Shown here one piece after another: positions 17,614 to 26,405 of a DNA stretch of 64,000 nucleotides (its first letter is position 1; every line of letters begins with the position of its first letter). Origin of the DNA: an uncultured Clostridia bacterium (GTDB lineage: Bacteria; Bacillota; Clostridia; Oscillospirales; Ruminococcaceae); NCBI GenBank assembly GCA_947627005.1, contig CANQUJ010000009.1:1-64000 (forward strand), given 5' to 3'. Below the pieces are notes generated by a model, which saw only the letters and a program-made list of their open reading frames with translations, was not told the DNA's origin and made no database searches. A program made the position numbers and the translations under genes.

Positions 17614-18858
17614 TCAATAGCAGTCGTTGTAGATCGGGAATTTCTCGCAAAGCGCAAGAACCTCGGCGGTAACGCGGTCTTTGTTTGCCTCGAAATCGGT
17701 CACGATATCGTAAAGCCAGCCGGCGATCTTTTCCATCTCTGCCTCTTTGAACCCGCGCGAGGTTACGGCGGGAGTGCCGATTCTTATTCCGCTCGTTATG
17801 AACGGGCTCTGCGGGTCGTTCGGGACGGCGTTTTTGTTCGCGGTGATGTGTACCTCGTCGAGGTTGTGCTCGAACTGCTTGCCGGTTATGCCGAAGTTTT
17901 GAAGGTCGATGAGCATAAGGTGGTTGTCCGTCCCGCCCGAAACAAGGTTGAAGCCGCGCTTTTTAAGCTCGTCGGCAAGCTTAGCCGCGTTTTTGACGAT
18001 TTGCTTCTGATATTCCTTGAACTCGGGCTGAAGCGCCTCTTTAAATGCGACCGCTTTCGCCGCGATGATGTGCATAAGCGGTCCGCCCTGAATCCCCGGG
18101 AAGATCGCCTTGTCTATCGCCTTGGCGTATTCCTCTTTGCAGAGGATCATTCCGCCCCTCGGGCCCCTTAAGGTCTTGTGGGTGGTGGTGGTGACTACGT
18201 CGGCATAGGGGACCGGGTTTTGATGAAGCCCCGCCGCGACAAGCCCCGCGATGTGCGCCATGTCGACCATAAGATATGCGCCGACTTTCTTCGCAATCTC
18301 TGAAAAGCGCTTAAAATCAATCTCTCTCGGGTAGGCCGAAGCGCCCGCCAGAATAAGCTTGGGCTTGCTCTCAATCGCCTTTCTCTCGACTTCGTCATAG
18401 TCGATCCTGCCGTCAGAATCGCAGACTCCGTAGGGGACTATGTTGAAGTATTTTCCCGAGATGTTTACCGGCGAGCCGTGTGAAAGATGGCCGCCGTGCG
18501 CAAGGCTCATCGACAAAACGGTGTCGCCCGGCTGCAAAAGTGCGAAGAACACCGCAAGGTTCGCCGAAGCCCCGCTGTGCGGCTGAACGTTCGCGTGGTC
18601 CGCGCCGAAAAGCTCGCAGGCGCGCTGCCTTGCGATCTCTTCCACTTCGTCGACGTATTGGCAGCCGCCGTAATAGCGGTGCGCGGGATAGCCCTCGGCG
18701 TATTTGTTGGTCAGAACAGTCCCCGCAGCTAAAAGAACGCCCTTAGAGACGATGTTCTCGGAGGCTATAAGCTCGATATTGTGCTGCTGACGCGAAAGCT
18801 CGCGGCTTGTCGCGGCGTATATTTCCTCGTCATACTGCTTTAATTCTTTAAAATCCAT
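17614..18858 (-). CDS. glyA: Serine hydroxymethyltransferase
   Basis: This PLP enzyme converts serine and THF to glycine and 5,10-methylene-THF. The 414-residue product has [34 protein letters not shown] and the PLP lysine in [15 protein letters not shown]. Its position between the AICAR transformylase gene and purD is functionally apt: its glycine is used by PurD, and its one-carbon folate, after oxidation, by PurN and the AICAR transformylase. Spacing to its neighbours (18 and 28 bp) fits one operon. Confidence 0.97.
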   Translation of the reverse strand: MDFKELKQYDEEIYAATSRELSRQQHNIELIASENIVSKGVLLAAGTVLTNKYAEGYPAHRYYGGCQYVDEVEEIARQRACELFGADHANVQPHSGASANLAVFFALLQPGDTVLSMSLAHGGHLSHGSPVNISGKYFNIVPYGVCDSDGRIDYDEVERKAIESKPKLILAGASAYPREIDFKRFSEIAKKVGAYLMVDMAHIAGLVAAGLHQNPVPYADVVTTTTHKTLRGPRGGMILCKEEYAKAIDKAIFPGIQGGPLMHIIAAKAVAFKEALQPEFKEYQKQIVKNAAKLADELKKRGFNLVSGGTDNHLMLIDLQNFGITGKQFEHNLDEVHITANKNAVPNDPQSPFITSGIRIGTPAVTSRGFKEAEMEKIAGWLYDIVTDFEANKDRVTAEVLALCEKFPIYNDCY

Positions 18859-18876
18859 AGCGGTGCTCCTTTCAAA

Positions 18877-20064
18877 TCAGTGGTGGAAGAGTCTCATTCC
18901 CGTGAATGACATAACCATGTTATACTTGTTTGCGGCCGCGATGACTACGTCGTCCCTTACCGAACCGCCCGGCTCGGCTACATAGCTTACGCCGCTTCTC
19001 TTCGCCCTTTCGATGTTGTCGTCAAAGGGGAAGAAAGCGTCCGACCCGAGGGCGACCCCGGTTATCGAAGATAGATATTCCTTCGCTTCCTTTTCGGTAA
19101 GCGGCTCGGGCTTTTCGGTGAAATAGCGCTGCCAAATGCCGTCCGCGCAGACGTCTTCTTCGTTTTTGTTGATGTATCCGTCGATGACGTTGTCGCGGTC
19201 GGGCCTTTTGATCTCCGGCTTAAACGGCAGGTTCAAGACCTTTTCGTGCTGCCGCAAGAACCAAGTGTCCGCCTTGGTTCCCGCAAGGCGGGTGCAGTGA
19301 ATTCTCGACTGCTGCCCCGCGCCGACCCCTATCGCCTGGCCGTCGTATGCAAAGCAGACCGAGTTGGATTGAGTGTATTTAAGGGTTATCAGCGAGATGA
19401 TAAGGTCTCTCGCGGCCGAATCCGGAAGATTTTTGTTCTCGGTCACGATGTTAGAGAGAAGCTCGCGGTCGATTTTAAAGTTGTTTCTTCCCTGCTCAAA
19501 GGTGATCCCGAAGACCTGCTTGCGCTCGATAGGCTCGGGAACATAGCCGGGGTCTATCTGCAAAATCGTGTAGTTTCCGCTCTTTTTGGTCTTAAGGATT
19601 TCCAGCGCCTCGGGCTCATACCCCGGGGCGATGATTCCGTCCGAAACCTCGCGCTTTATCATCGAAGCGGTGGTGACGTCGCAGACGTCCGAAAGAGCTA
19701 CCCAGTCGCCGAAAGAGCACATTCTGTCGGTGCCCCTTGCCCTTGCGTATGCGCAAGCGAGAGGGGAGTCGTCAAGCCCCGCGATATCGTCGACAAAGCA
19801 GGCTTTTTTAAGCTTTTCGGGCAGGGGGATACCCACCGCCGCCGAGGTCGGGCTGACGTGCTTGAAAGAGGTCACCGCCGGAAGCCCGAGCGCCTCTTTA
19901 AGCTCTTTTACAAGCTGCCAAGAGTTGAAAGCGTCCAAAAGATTGATATACCCGGGCTTGCCGTTTAAAATCTCAAACGGAAGCTCGCCGCCGTTTTCCA
20001 TAAAAACCCTCGAGGGCTTCTGGTTCGGGTTGCACCCGTACTTTAAAAGAACTTCTTTCGACAT
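18877..20064 (-). CDS. purH: Stand-alone AICAR formyltransferase (PurH transformylase half)
   Basis: The product should transfer a formyl group from 10-formyl-THF to AICAR, giving FAICAR. Its 395 residues correspond to the C-terminal domain of bifunctional PurH only; the N-terminal IMP cyclohydrolase domain is missing. Visible motifs are KYGCNPNQKPSRVF, TSFKHVSPTSAAVG, KYTQSNSVCFAYDGQAIGVG (substrate and active-site region, with Lys and His) and DAFFPFDDNIERA. The missing cyclohydrolase activity is supplied by the next upstream gene, a PurO-type protein. This split arrangement is known from some Clostridia, but the familiar bacterial enzyme is fused. Confidence 0.93.
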   Translation of the reverse strand: MSKEVLLKYGCNPNQKPSRVFMENGGELPFEILNGKPGYINLLDAFNSWQLVKELKEALGLPAVTSFKHVSPTSAAVGIPLPEKLKKACFVDDIAGLDDSPLACAYARARGTDRMCSFGDWVALSDVCDVTTASMIKREVSDGIIAPGYEPEALEILKTKKSGNYTILQIDPGYVPEPIERKQVFGITFEQGRNNFKIDRELLSNIVTENKNLPDSAARDLIISLITLKYTQSNSVCFAYDGQAIGVGAGQQSRIHCTRLAGTKADTWFLRQHEKVLNLPFKPEIKRPDRDNVIDGYINKNEEDVCADGIWQRYFTEKPEPLTEKEAKEYLSSITGVALGSDAFFPFDDNIERAKRSGVSYVAEPGGSVRDDVVIAAANKYNMVMSFTGMRLFHH

Positions 20065-20079
20065 ATTTTGCTCTCTCCT

Positions 20080-20796
20080 TTACTTTTCGTATTTGTTGAT
20101 TATTTTTTGCTCTGTCTTTCCGCTCGCGATATCGGTGTATCTTACGAACAGCGAGATTTTATTGTCTTCGTTAAGGCTCTCCCAAATCGCTTTTGCAAAC
20201 TCTTCGATGTCGTTCGGAATCTCGACTCTCTCCGGCTCGCCCTGAAAAGTCGGCAGGGGATTGCCGTCGCCGACGTAGGTGTGGATAAAGTGCCCGAGGC
20301 CGGTTATCGGCGCGTATTCGAAGGTGTATCTCGCGCACTGCGAACCCTTTTCGTCCTCGCTTTTTAAAATGGACATCTTGTAGTTGAATCCGTCCGAAAA
20401 ATCGAGCTCGGCCGAAATTCTCGGGGTGAGGTTCGGGGCGTCGGGCTCGAATTCTCTGGTCCTCAATGAGCCCGAAAAATCGCTCCCAAGGCGGATTCCT
20501 TCAACAATGGTGTCGGTCTGGTCGCCGTTGGTGACGATAAGCTTTTTGCCGATCTCGCGGACTGCGGCGTAGATGATTAAACTCGGGTCTTCGACCTTTG
20601 AGGCATCAAATGGCTCGGTGAAGACCGCGCCGTCCCGCTCGGCGAATACTCTGTTGCGGCTGTTCGCCGATCTGCCCATAATAAAATAGGCCGAAACCGC
20701 GCTTTTGCCGTCTTTAGAAAGCCCCGCGATAATTCCGCGGCCGACGTAGGGGTCGCGCGTAAGCTCTTTGATCGTGTTGATTTTGTAGATGTCCAT
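20080..20796 (-). CDS. purO: IMP cyclohydrolase, PurO type
   Basis: The predicted role is ring closure of FAICAR to IMP, the last step of the pathway. The 238-residue product resembles the archaeal-type PurO family, not the MGS-like domain of PurH: conserved segments include DPYVGRGIIAGLSKDGKSAV, YFIMGRSANSRNRVF, IVTNGDQTDTI and YEYAPI-like FEYAPITGLGHFIHTY. It sits 2 bp from the purN fusion gene and 15 bp from the AICAR transformylase, replacing the missing half of PurH. Assignment rests on recognised motifs plus the pathway gap it fills. Confidence 0.88.
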   Translation of the reverse strand: MDIYKINTIKELTRDPYVGRGIIAGLSKDGKSAVSAYFIMGRSANSRNRVFAERDGAVFTEPFDASKVEDPSLIIYAAVREIGKKLIVTNGDQTDTIVEGIRLGSDFSGSLRTREFEPDAPNLTPRISAELDFSDGFNYKMSILKSEDEKGSQCARYTFEYAPITGLGHFIHTYVGDGNPLPTFQGEPERVEIPNDIEEFAKAIWESLNEDNKISLFVRYTDIASGKTEQKIINKYEK

Positions 20797-20797
20797 T

Positions 20798-21928
20798 TTA
20801 CTCTCCTTTTACAAGTCCGTAGACGTATTCGTTATAAAGCTTGCCGTTTTTATAAATCGCGTCTTTTAAAACGCCCTCAAGCTCGAATCCCGCCTTTTCA
20901 AGAACCCTACGCGAGCCGATGTTCGGCTCATAGACCGTTCCCTCGATCCGCGAAATATCAAGCTTTTCAAATGCTTCGGCGCAGATTTTCTTTGCCGCGG
21001 CGGTCATAATTCCTCTGCCGTAGTATTCGGGAATCAAGTAGTAGCCGATGACCGCGCAGCGTTCGCTGTTTCCGCTCCGCTTTTCGACCGAGATGTTCCC
21101 GACCGCCTTTCCGTCGACCGTGATTTTGTAAAAAATACCGGTGTTTTCGGCCTCGCCCTTTTGCGCCGTTTCGGTGATGAACCATTCGGCGTCCGCTTCG
21201 GTATACGGGTCGGGTATGCGGTCGGAAAGGTATTTTCTGTCGACTTTGTTGATCGATTCCGCAAGCGCCTCGGCGTCCTTCGGCTCCCATTTTTCAAGAG
21301 ATACCGCCGGGGTCTCGGGCTTGGTCTCGTTCAAAATTCTGCGGCAGAGCTTTTCGGCGGCCTCCGGCAAAAGCTTCCACTCCGCCCGCTCCATAATTCT
21401 TCGCTGCAAAGTTTCGGGGGTGTCGCCTTCTTTGACCTCTACCGCCTTTTGCGCGAGTATCTCGCCGCCGTCGCAAATTTCATTGACGAGGTGAACCGTC
21501 GCGCCCGAGACTTTTACGCCCTTTTTAAGGGCCTCTTCGTGAACCTTAAGGCCGTAGTAGCCCTTTCCGCAAAAGCTCGGGATAAGCGCCGGGTGAACGT
21601 TTATTATCCTGTTCGAGTATTTTTTTGTGAAATTCTCGGACAAAATCGACATAAACCCCGCCAAAATAATAACTTCGGCTTCGTGCGCTTCAAGGGCTTT
21701 GATTATTCCGCTCTCAAAATCTTCGGGGCTAAGGTCTTTTCTTGATACCGTCACCGCGTCTATCCCCGCGCTTTTGGCGCGCTCAAGGGCGTATGCCCCC
21801 GCTTTTGAGGATATAACGCAGACAATCTCTCCGCTTACCAATATCCCGCTGCTCTGCGCGTCTATAAGCGCCTGAAGGTTGGTGCCCCCGCCCGAAACGA
21901 GCACCGCTATTTTAACCTTTCGATCCAT
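20798..21928 (-). CDS. purN: PurN glycinamide ribonucleotide formyltransferase fused to a GNAT acetyltransferase
   Basis: Residues 1 to about 198 are a complete PurN, which formylates GAR with 10-formyl-THF: VLVSGGGTNLQALIDA at the N-terminus, ILAGFMSILS, the catalytic Asn-His in RIINVHPALIPSFCGKGYYG and the Asp in HLVNEICDGGEIL. After a short linker (about 199-206) residues to 376 form a RimJ/RimL-like N-acetyltransferase, with its acetyl-CoA loop IPEYYGRGIMTAAAKKI and the C-terminal NIGSRRVLEKAGFELEGVLK. The frame is continuous with no internal ribosome site, so a single bifunctional chain is expected. PurN is usually about 200 residues. What the GNAT domain acetylates is unknown. Confidence 0.93.
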   Translation of the reverse strand: MDRKVKIAVLVSGGGTNLQALIDAQSSGILVSGEIVCVISSKAGAYALERAKSAGIDAVTVSRKDLSPEDFESGIIKALEAHEAEVIILAGFMSILSENFTKKYSNRIINVHPALIPSFCGKGYYGLKVHEEALKKGVKVSGATVHLVNEICDGGEILAQKAVEVKEGDTPETLQRRIMERAEWKLLPEAAEKLCRRILNETKPETPAVSLEKWEPKDAEALAESINKVDRKYLSDRIPDPYTEADAEWFITETAQKGEAENTGIFYKITVDGKAVGNISVEKRSGNSERCAVIGYYLIPEYYGRGIMTAAAKKICAEAFEKLDISRIEGTVYEPNIGSRRVLEKAGFELEGVLKDAIYKNGKLYNEYVYGLVKGE

Positions 21929-21940
21929 TTTATACCTCGG

Positions 21941-22981
21941 TCATTCGATGACTATTTTGTCTTCGCTCTTGATTATTTTTCCGATAATATAGGCTTCTTC
22001 GCCGCTTTCTTTTAAAATTTCAAGCGACTTTTCTGCCTCGCTCTCCGAAACGACCACGCTCATTCCGACCCCCATATTGTAGGTGTTGAACATATCCCTC
22101 TCGGGAATATTTCCGGCCTTTTGAATAAGCCCGAATATCGGCGGAATTTTAAGCGAAGACTTGTCTATCTTCGCGCAAAGCCCGTCCGGAATACTGCGCG
22201 GAATGTTTTCATAGAATCCGCCGCCGGTGATGTGGGAAATGCCCTTTACATCTACCTTTTCGAGCAGCGCCAGAACCGGCTTGACGTATATCCTTGTCGG
22301 CTCTAAAAGCGCCTCGCCGAGGCTCTTTCCGCCGAGCTCACTTCTTGGCGATTTAAGGTCTGCGTTCTCGATGTCGAAGACCTTTCTGACAAGCGAGAAG
22401 CCGTTTGAATGAACACCCGAAGAGGGGAGCGCGATGATGACGTCGCCCTCTTTCATCTTATTGTTGTCGATGATTTTTTCGCGGTCGACTATCCCGGTGC
22501 AATATCCCGCAAGGTCGTATTCCTCCTCCGGCATCATTCCCGGGTGCTCGGCGGTCTCTCCTCCGATAAGCGAAGCCCCCGCCATAATGCAGCCGTCGCA
22601 TACGCCCTTGACTATCGCGGCGATCTTTTCGGGAATGTTTCTTCCGCAGGCGATATAGTCGAGGAATATAAGCGGCTTTGCGCCGCAGCAGATAATGTCG
22701 TTTACGCACATCGCAACGCAGTCTATCCCGACGGTGTCGTGCTTGTTTAAAAGCATGGCTATCTTAAGCTTTGTGCCGACTCCGTCCGTCCCGCTTACGA
22801 GTATCGGGTCTTTATAGCCTTTTAAATTCGGCGCGAAAAGCCCGCCGAAGCCGCCTATCCCCGAAACTTCGCCGCCGGTGGCGGTTCGCTTGATGTCGGC
22901 CTTCATAAGCTCGACCGATTTATATCCCGCGGTGATGTCTACTCCCGCCTGTTTATAGCTTTCGGAATAACTCTTGTCCAT
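21941..22981 (-). CDS. purM: Phosphoribosylformylglycinamidine cyclo-ligase (AIR synthetase)
   Basis: PurM closes FGAM to AIR with ATP. The 346-residue product begins MDKSYSESYKQAGVDITAGY; I prefer 22981 over the in-frame GTG at 22996 because GTGAGG is spaced for the later ATG. Family motifs are VSGTDGVGTKLKIA, GGETAEHPGMM and ISHITGGGFYENIPR. Its start lies 11 bp after the purF stop, and the purN fusion follows 12 bp downstream. Confidence 0.97.
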   Translation of the reverse strand: MDKSYSESYKQAGVDITAGYKSVELMKADIKRTATGGEVSGIGGFGGLFAPNLKGYKDPILVSGTDGVGTKLKIAMLLNKHDTVGIDCVAMCVNDIICCGAKPLIFLDYIACGRNIPEKIAAIVKGVCDGCIMAGASLIGGETAEHPGMMPEEEYDLAGYCTGIVDREKIIDNNKMKEGDVIIALPSSGVHSNGFSLVRKVFDIENADLKSPRSELGGKSLGEALLEPTRIYVKPVLALLEKVDVKGISHITGGGFYENIPRSIPDGLCAKIDKSSLKIPPIFGLIQKAGNIPERDMFNTYNMGVGMSVVVSESEAEKSLEILKESGEEAYIIGKIIKSEDKIVIE

Positions 22982-22992
22982 CGTCAAAAACC

Positions 22993-24441
22993 TCACTTGT
23001 CTTTTTTAGCGAATTTGGGGTTTGTGCTGATCTTTCTTTCAAATCTGCTCTTGTCGGCCTTTGCGGGGGTCTTGGTGGGGTATAAGCCGTCGAAGCAGGC
23101 GTAGCAGAAGCCGCTTCCGTCGGTCCCGGCTATCTTTTTAACGTCCTCGATGCTTAGATAGTTCAGCGAATCCGCGCCGATTATCTTTGCAATCTCTTCG
23201 GTGGTGTGGTTCGCGGCGATAAGGCTCTCCTTCGAGTCGATATCGACCCCGTAGTAGCAGGGGTTCAAAAACTTCGGCGCCGAAGACAAAACATGAACCT
23301 CTTTCGCTCCGCCGTCGCGCAGCCGCTTGACTATCCTCGCGCTGGTGGTCCCGCGAACTATCGAGTCGTCGACAAGAATGACCCTTTTGCCCTTAACTAC
23401 CGAAGAGACGACGTTAAGCTTTATCGAGACCATCTCTTCTCTCTGCCCTTGGCTCGGGGCGATAAATGTCCTTCCGACGTATTTGTTTTTGATAAGCCCG
23501 ATGTCGTAGGGTATCCCCGATCTTCTCGAATATCCGATCGCCGCGTCGGTCCCGCTGTCCGGAACCCCGACTACGATGTCGGCTTCGATGGGGTAAGCTT
23601 CGGCCAAAAGCTCGCCGACTCTAAGTCTTGCGGCGTGGACCGAGCAGCCCTCGCAGACAGAATCCGGCCTTGCAATATAAAGATATTCAAACACGCAGAA
23701 GGATTTTTTGCGGCCGCAGTGCTCTCTGTTCGATTTAACGCCGTCCTTCGTAAAGGTTATGACCTCTCCGGGCTCGATCTCTCTTATAAACTCGGCGTTC
23801 ACCGCGTCGAGCGCGCAGGTCTCTGATGCGACGATATAAGTTCCGTCGCTTCTTTTGCCGTAGCAAAGCGGCCTGAAGCCGTGAGGGTCTCTTGCCGCGA
23901 TAAGCTTAGAGGGCGACATTATGATAAGCGAATAAGCGCCGTCAAGCTTGCCCATCGCCCCGACCACCGCGTCTTCTATGTTTTTCGAGCGCAGCCGCTC
24001 TTTGGTTATGACGTATGCAATCACCTCGGTGTCCGAAGTCGAGTGGAAGATAGAGCCCTGCTCTTCAAGCTCGGTCCTAAGCTCGTATGAATTGACGAGG
24101 TTTCCGTTATGCGCGAGCGCCATATTCCCCTTAAGGTGGTTCACTACTACCGGCTGGGCGTTTCTGCGGTCTCCGCTTCCGGTGGTGCCGTATCTTACAT
24201 GCCCGACCGCCATATTTCCGTCGCCAAGCTTTTCAAGGGCGTCCCCCGAAAAGATCTCGCTTACAAGGCCGGTGTCCTTGCGGTATGTAAATACGCCGTC
24301 GTCGTTGACTACTATTCCCGCCGATTCCTGCCCGCGGTGCTGAAGCGCGAACAGACCGTAATAACAAAGAGAGGCGACGTCCTCGGTCTTGGGGGCGAAG
24401 ACTCCGAAAACTCCGCATTCCTCATGAATAAGATTTTCCAT
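22993..24441 (-). CDS. purF: Amidophosphoribosyltransferase
   Basis: This enzyme makes phosphoribosylamine from PRPP and glutamine, the committed step of purine synthesis. The 482-residue product begins MENLIHEECGVFGVF: by family analogy the first eight residues are a propeptide and Cys9 becomes the N-terminal glutaminase nucleophile. Glutaminase motifs GHVRYGTTGSGDRRNAQP and ALAHNGNLVN follow, then the PRPP loop ILVDDSIVRGTTSARIV. Several cysteines (CEGC and FCYACFDG regions) fit the iron-sulfur cluster of the Bacillus-type enzyme. Confidence 0.97.
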   Translation of the reverse strand: MENLIHEECGVFGVFAPKTEDVASLCYYGLFALQHRGQESAGIVVNDDGVFTYRKDTGLVSEIFSGDALEKLGDGNMAVGHVRYGTTGSGDRRNAQPVVVNHLKGNMALAHNGNLVNSYELRTELEEQGSIFHSTSDTEVIAYVITKERLRSKNIEDAVVGAMGKLDGAYSLIIMSPSKLIAARDPHGFRPLCYGKRSDGTYIVASETCALDAVNAEFIREIEPGEVITFTKDGVKSNREHCGRKKSFCVFEYLYIARPDSVCEGCSVHAARLRVGELLAEAYPIEADIVVGVPDSGTDAAIGYSRRSGIPYDIGLIKNKYVGRTFIAPSQGQREEMVSIKLNVVSSVVKGKRVILVDDSIVRGTTSARIVKRLRDGGAKEVHVLSSAPKFLNPCYYGVDIDSKESLIAANHTTEEIAKIIGADSLNYLSIEDVKKIAGTDGSGFCYACFDGLYPTKTPAKADKSRFERKISTNPKFAKKDK

Positions 24442-24470
24442 AAATACCCTCTTAATAATTTTTTGCGGCC

Positions 24471-25181
24471 TTATTCGCCGAATACTCTGCGCATCATTTC
24501 TTTGTAGGCGTCTTCAACTCCGCCCATATCGCGGCGGAAGCGGTCTTTATCGAGCTTTTCGTTCGTCTTTGAATCCCAGAATCTGCAAGTGTCCGGCGAG
24601 ATCTCGTCCGCCAAAACTATGCTGCCGTCGCTAAGCCTTCCGAATTCAAGCTTGAAGTCGACCAGAGTGACCCCGAGGCCCTTGAAGTATTCTTTCATGA
24701 CCTCGTTGACCTTAAACGCCATCTTTTTGATCGTCTCAATCTCTTCCTTTGTCGCAAGGCCGAGGGCGAGGGCGTGATAGCTGTTTATAAGCGGGTCGTG
24801 AAGGTCGTCGTTTTTATACGAGAACTCGATAGTCGGCTCTTTAAAGACTATTCCCTCTTCGACCCCGTAGCGCTTTGCGAACGAGCCGGCCGAGATGTTT
24901 CTGATGATCACCTCGAGCGGGACTATCGAGACCTTTTTGACTGCGGTCTCGCGGTCGTTAAGCTCTTCGACGAAGTGGGTCGGAACCCCATGCTTTTCAA
25001 GAAGCCGCATGATGTAGTTAGACATTCTGTTGTTGATTGCGCCCTTGCCGACGATGGTGCCTTTTTTAAGTCCGTCGAGGGCTGTCGCGTCGTCTTTATA
25101 AGAGACGATGACGATTTCGGGGTCTTCGGTCGCAAAGACCTTTTTTGCCTTTCCTTCGTAAAGCTGAACTGTTTTTTCCAT
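24471..25181 (-). CDS. purC: SAICAR synthetase
   Basis: PurC condenses CAIR with aspartate using ATP. The 236-residue product has the short bacterial length and the expected motifs: [20 protein letters not shown] at the N-terminus, [26 protein letters not shown]-like [15 protein letters not shown] and, towards the C-terminus, [20 protein letters not shown] with the metal-binding acids. It lies 44 bp after purE and 29 bp before purF. Confidence 0.97.
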   Translation of the reverse strand: MEKTVQLYEGKAKKVFATEDPEIVIVSYKDDATALDGLKKGTIVGKGAINNRMSNYIMRLLEKHGVPTHFVEELNDRETAVKKVSIVPLEVIIRNISAGSFAKRYGVEEGIVFKEPTIEFSYKNDDLHDPLINSYHALALGLATKEEIETIKKMAFKVNEVMKEYFKGLGVTLVDFKLEFGRLSDGSIVLADEISPDTCRFWDSKTNEKLDKDRFRRDMGGVEDAYKEMMRRVFGE

Positions 25182-25225
25182 TGGTTTGTCCTCCCGTAAA
25201 AAATATAAAGTAAAGCTGCGATTGC

Positions 25226-25720
25226 TTATTCTTCTATTCTCGCCGATATCCCGGCGTCTTTTTCGATAACCGCCGCGGCGTCTTTTCTGCGCTTTTCGTC
25301 AAGCTTTTTCGCAAGGTCTTCGTCCTCGACCGCGAGTATCTGCGCGGAAAGCAGCGCGGCATTGACTCCTCCGTCGATGGCAACCGTCGCGACGGGTATC
25401 CCCGAAGGCATCATAACGGTCGCCAAAAGGGCGTCAATGCCGTCCAAGGCGTTCGATTTGCAGGGTATGCCGATTACCGGCAGGGTGGTGTTCGCGGCTA
25501 TCGCTCCGGCAAGGTGCGCCGCCATACCCGCCGCGCAGATGATGACCCCGAAGCCGTTCTCTCTTGCCGAAAGGGCAAAATCCCTTGCCTCGGCGGGGGT
25601 TCTGTGCGCCGAATAGACGTGCGTTTCATAGGGGATTCCGAGCGAGCGCAGGGCGGCGGCGGTTTTTTTAAGGATCGGAAGGTCGCTGTCGCTGCCCATG
25701 ATGATGCCAACTTTTTTCAT
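25226..25720 (-). CDS. purE: N5-carboxyaminoimidazole ribonucleotide mutase
   Basis: PurE moves the carboxyl group of N5-CAIR to give CAIR. The 164-residue product has the class I signature [19 protein letters not shown] at the N-terminus, VYSAHRTP with the catalytic His, and [20 protein letters not shown]. Class I PurE normally works with PurK, which is not in this window. It is the first gene of the pur operon; its leader contains a ZTP riboswitch and terminator. GAAGGAGATC precedes the ATG. Confidence 0.96.
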   Translation of the reverse strand: MKKVGIIMGSDSDLPILKKTAAALRSLGIPYETHVYSAHRTPAEARDFALSARENGFGVIICAAGMAAHLAGAIAANTTLPVIGIPCKSNALDGIDALLATVMMPSGIPVATVAIDGGVNAALLSAQILAVEDEDLAKKLDEKRRKDAAAVIEKDAGISARIEE

Positions 25721-25761
25721 GGTTTGATCTCCTTCGTTTATCGCTTTATTGTATAAAATGC

Positions 25762-25797
25762 AAAAGGGCGCGCCAAGACAAAAGCTTAGGTGCGCCC
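25762..25797 (-). terminator. Riboswitch-controlled terminator ahead of purE
   Basis: On the minus strand GGGCGC (25792-25797) can pair with GCGCCC (25766-25771), followed by TTTT. The upstream arm reuses the last bases of the riboswitch's CTGGGC element, so ligand-stabilised aptamer folding and the terminator exclude each other. Confidence 0.8.
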
Positions 25798-25872
25798 AGA
25801 CGGTCGGCGATTATCGGTCTTCCTTACTTCTCCGCGGTGCTCCGCGATTATCCGTCAGTCGTAAGGCGCCTC
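25790..25872 (-). ncRNA. ZTP (pfl) riboswitch
   Basis: The minus-strand leader has the two conserved domains of the ZTP/ZMP aptamer. First comes a stem CCTTAC...GTAAGG enclosing GACTGACGGATAAT, the hairpin CGCGG-AGCA-CCGCG and GAGAA. After a linker comes the hallmark 3' element GCCGACCGTCTGGGC. This RNA senses ZMP/ZTP, which rise when 10-formyl-THF is scarce, and switches on purine and one-carbon genes (established). Its position between a strong promoter and purE, with an overlapping terminator, fits an ON switch by antitermination. Confidence 0.87.
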
Positions 25873-25883
25873 TATATATTTAA

Positions 25884-25912
25884 AGTATAACACCGCGCGG
25901 GAATAAAGTCAA
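25884..25912 (-). promoter_or_regulatory. Promoter of the pur operon
   Basis: On the minus strand TTGACT (25907-25912) and TATACT (25884-25889) are 17 bp apart. Transcription would begin just upstream of the ZTP riboswitch. Confidence 0.85.
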
Positions 25913-25962
25913 ACCAAAAAAAGCTCTCATAATTCCCGATAAATTGGAGTTTATGCCGAAAG

Positions 25963-26391
25963 TCAGTCGCTGTCGGCCGAAGCCTTGGTGTCGCAGTATG
26001 CGCAGCGATAGATCCTCTCCTCGGCGTTTTCAAGCCTGAAAACGTGTTCGAGCTCCTGCTCGGTAGAGGTTATGCAGCGCGGGTTCTTGCATTTTATGAC
26101 GTTTTTAAGAATCTTCGGCAGCTCGATTGATTTTTTCTCGACAAGCTTGCCGTCGCGAATGATGTTTATCGTAACGTTCGGGGCGACGTATCCGATTATG
26201 TCCAAGTCGACGGCGATATCCGCGTCGATCTTTATGATGTCTTTTCTGCCCATCGCCGAGCTGTTCGCATTTTTGATGATAGCGACCGGGCAGTCGAGCT
26301 TTGCAAGCCCCAAAAGCTCGTAAAGCTTCATTCCGCGCCCTGCGGGAATGTGGTCTATGACTATTCCGTTTTTGATAGAATCTATATTCAT
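25963..26391 (-). CDS. pyrI: Aspartate carbamoyltransferase regulatory subunit
   Basis: PyrI binds nucleotide effectors and the catalytic PyrB trimers. The 142-residue product has the N-terminal allosteric domain (GIVIDHIPAGRGMKLYELL) and a C-terminal zinc domain with the four cysteines in CKNPRC and CAYCDTKA, spaced as in the family. It follows pyrB by 14 bp and is the last gene of the pyr operon. A weak stem ending in TTTTTTT (around 25915-25945) may be the terminator, close to the pur promoter. Having pyrI means the operon encodes an allosteric ATCase, unlike Bacillus subtilis. Confidence 0.95.
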   Translation of the reverse strand: MNIDSIKNGIVIDHIPAGRGMKLYELLGLAKLDCPVAIIKNANSSAMGRKDIIKIDADIAVDLDIIGYVAPNVTINIIRDGKLVEKKSIELPKILKNVIKCKNPRCITSTEQELEHVFRLENAEERIYRCAYCDTKASADSD

Positions 26392-26405
26392 TCCGAGCCC
26401 TCCGT

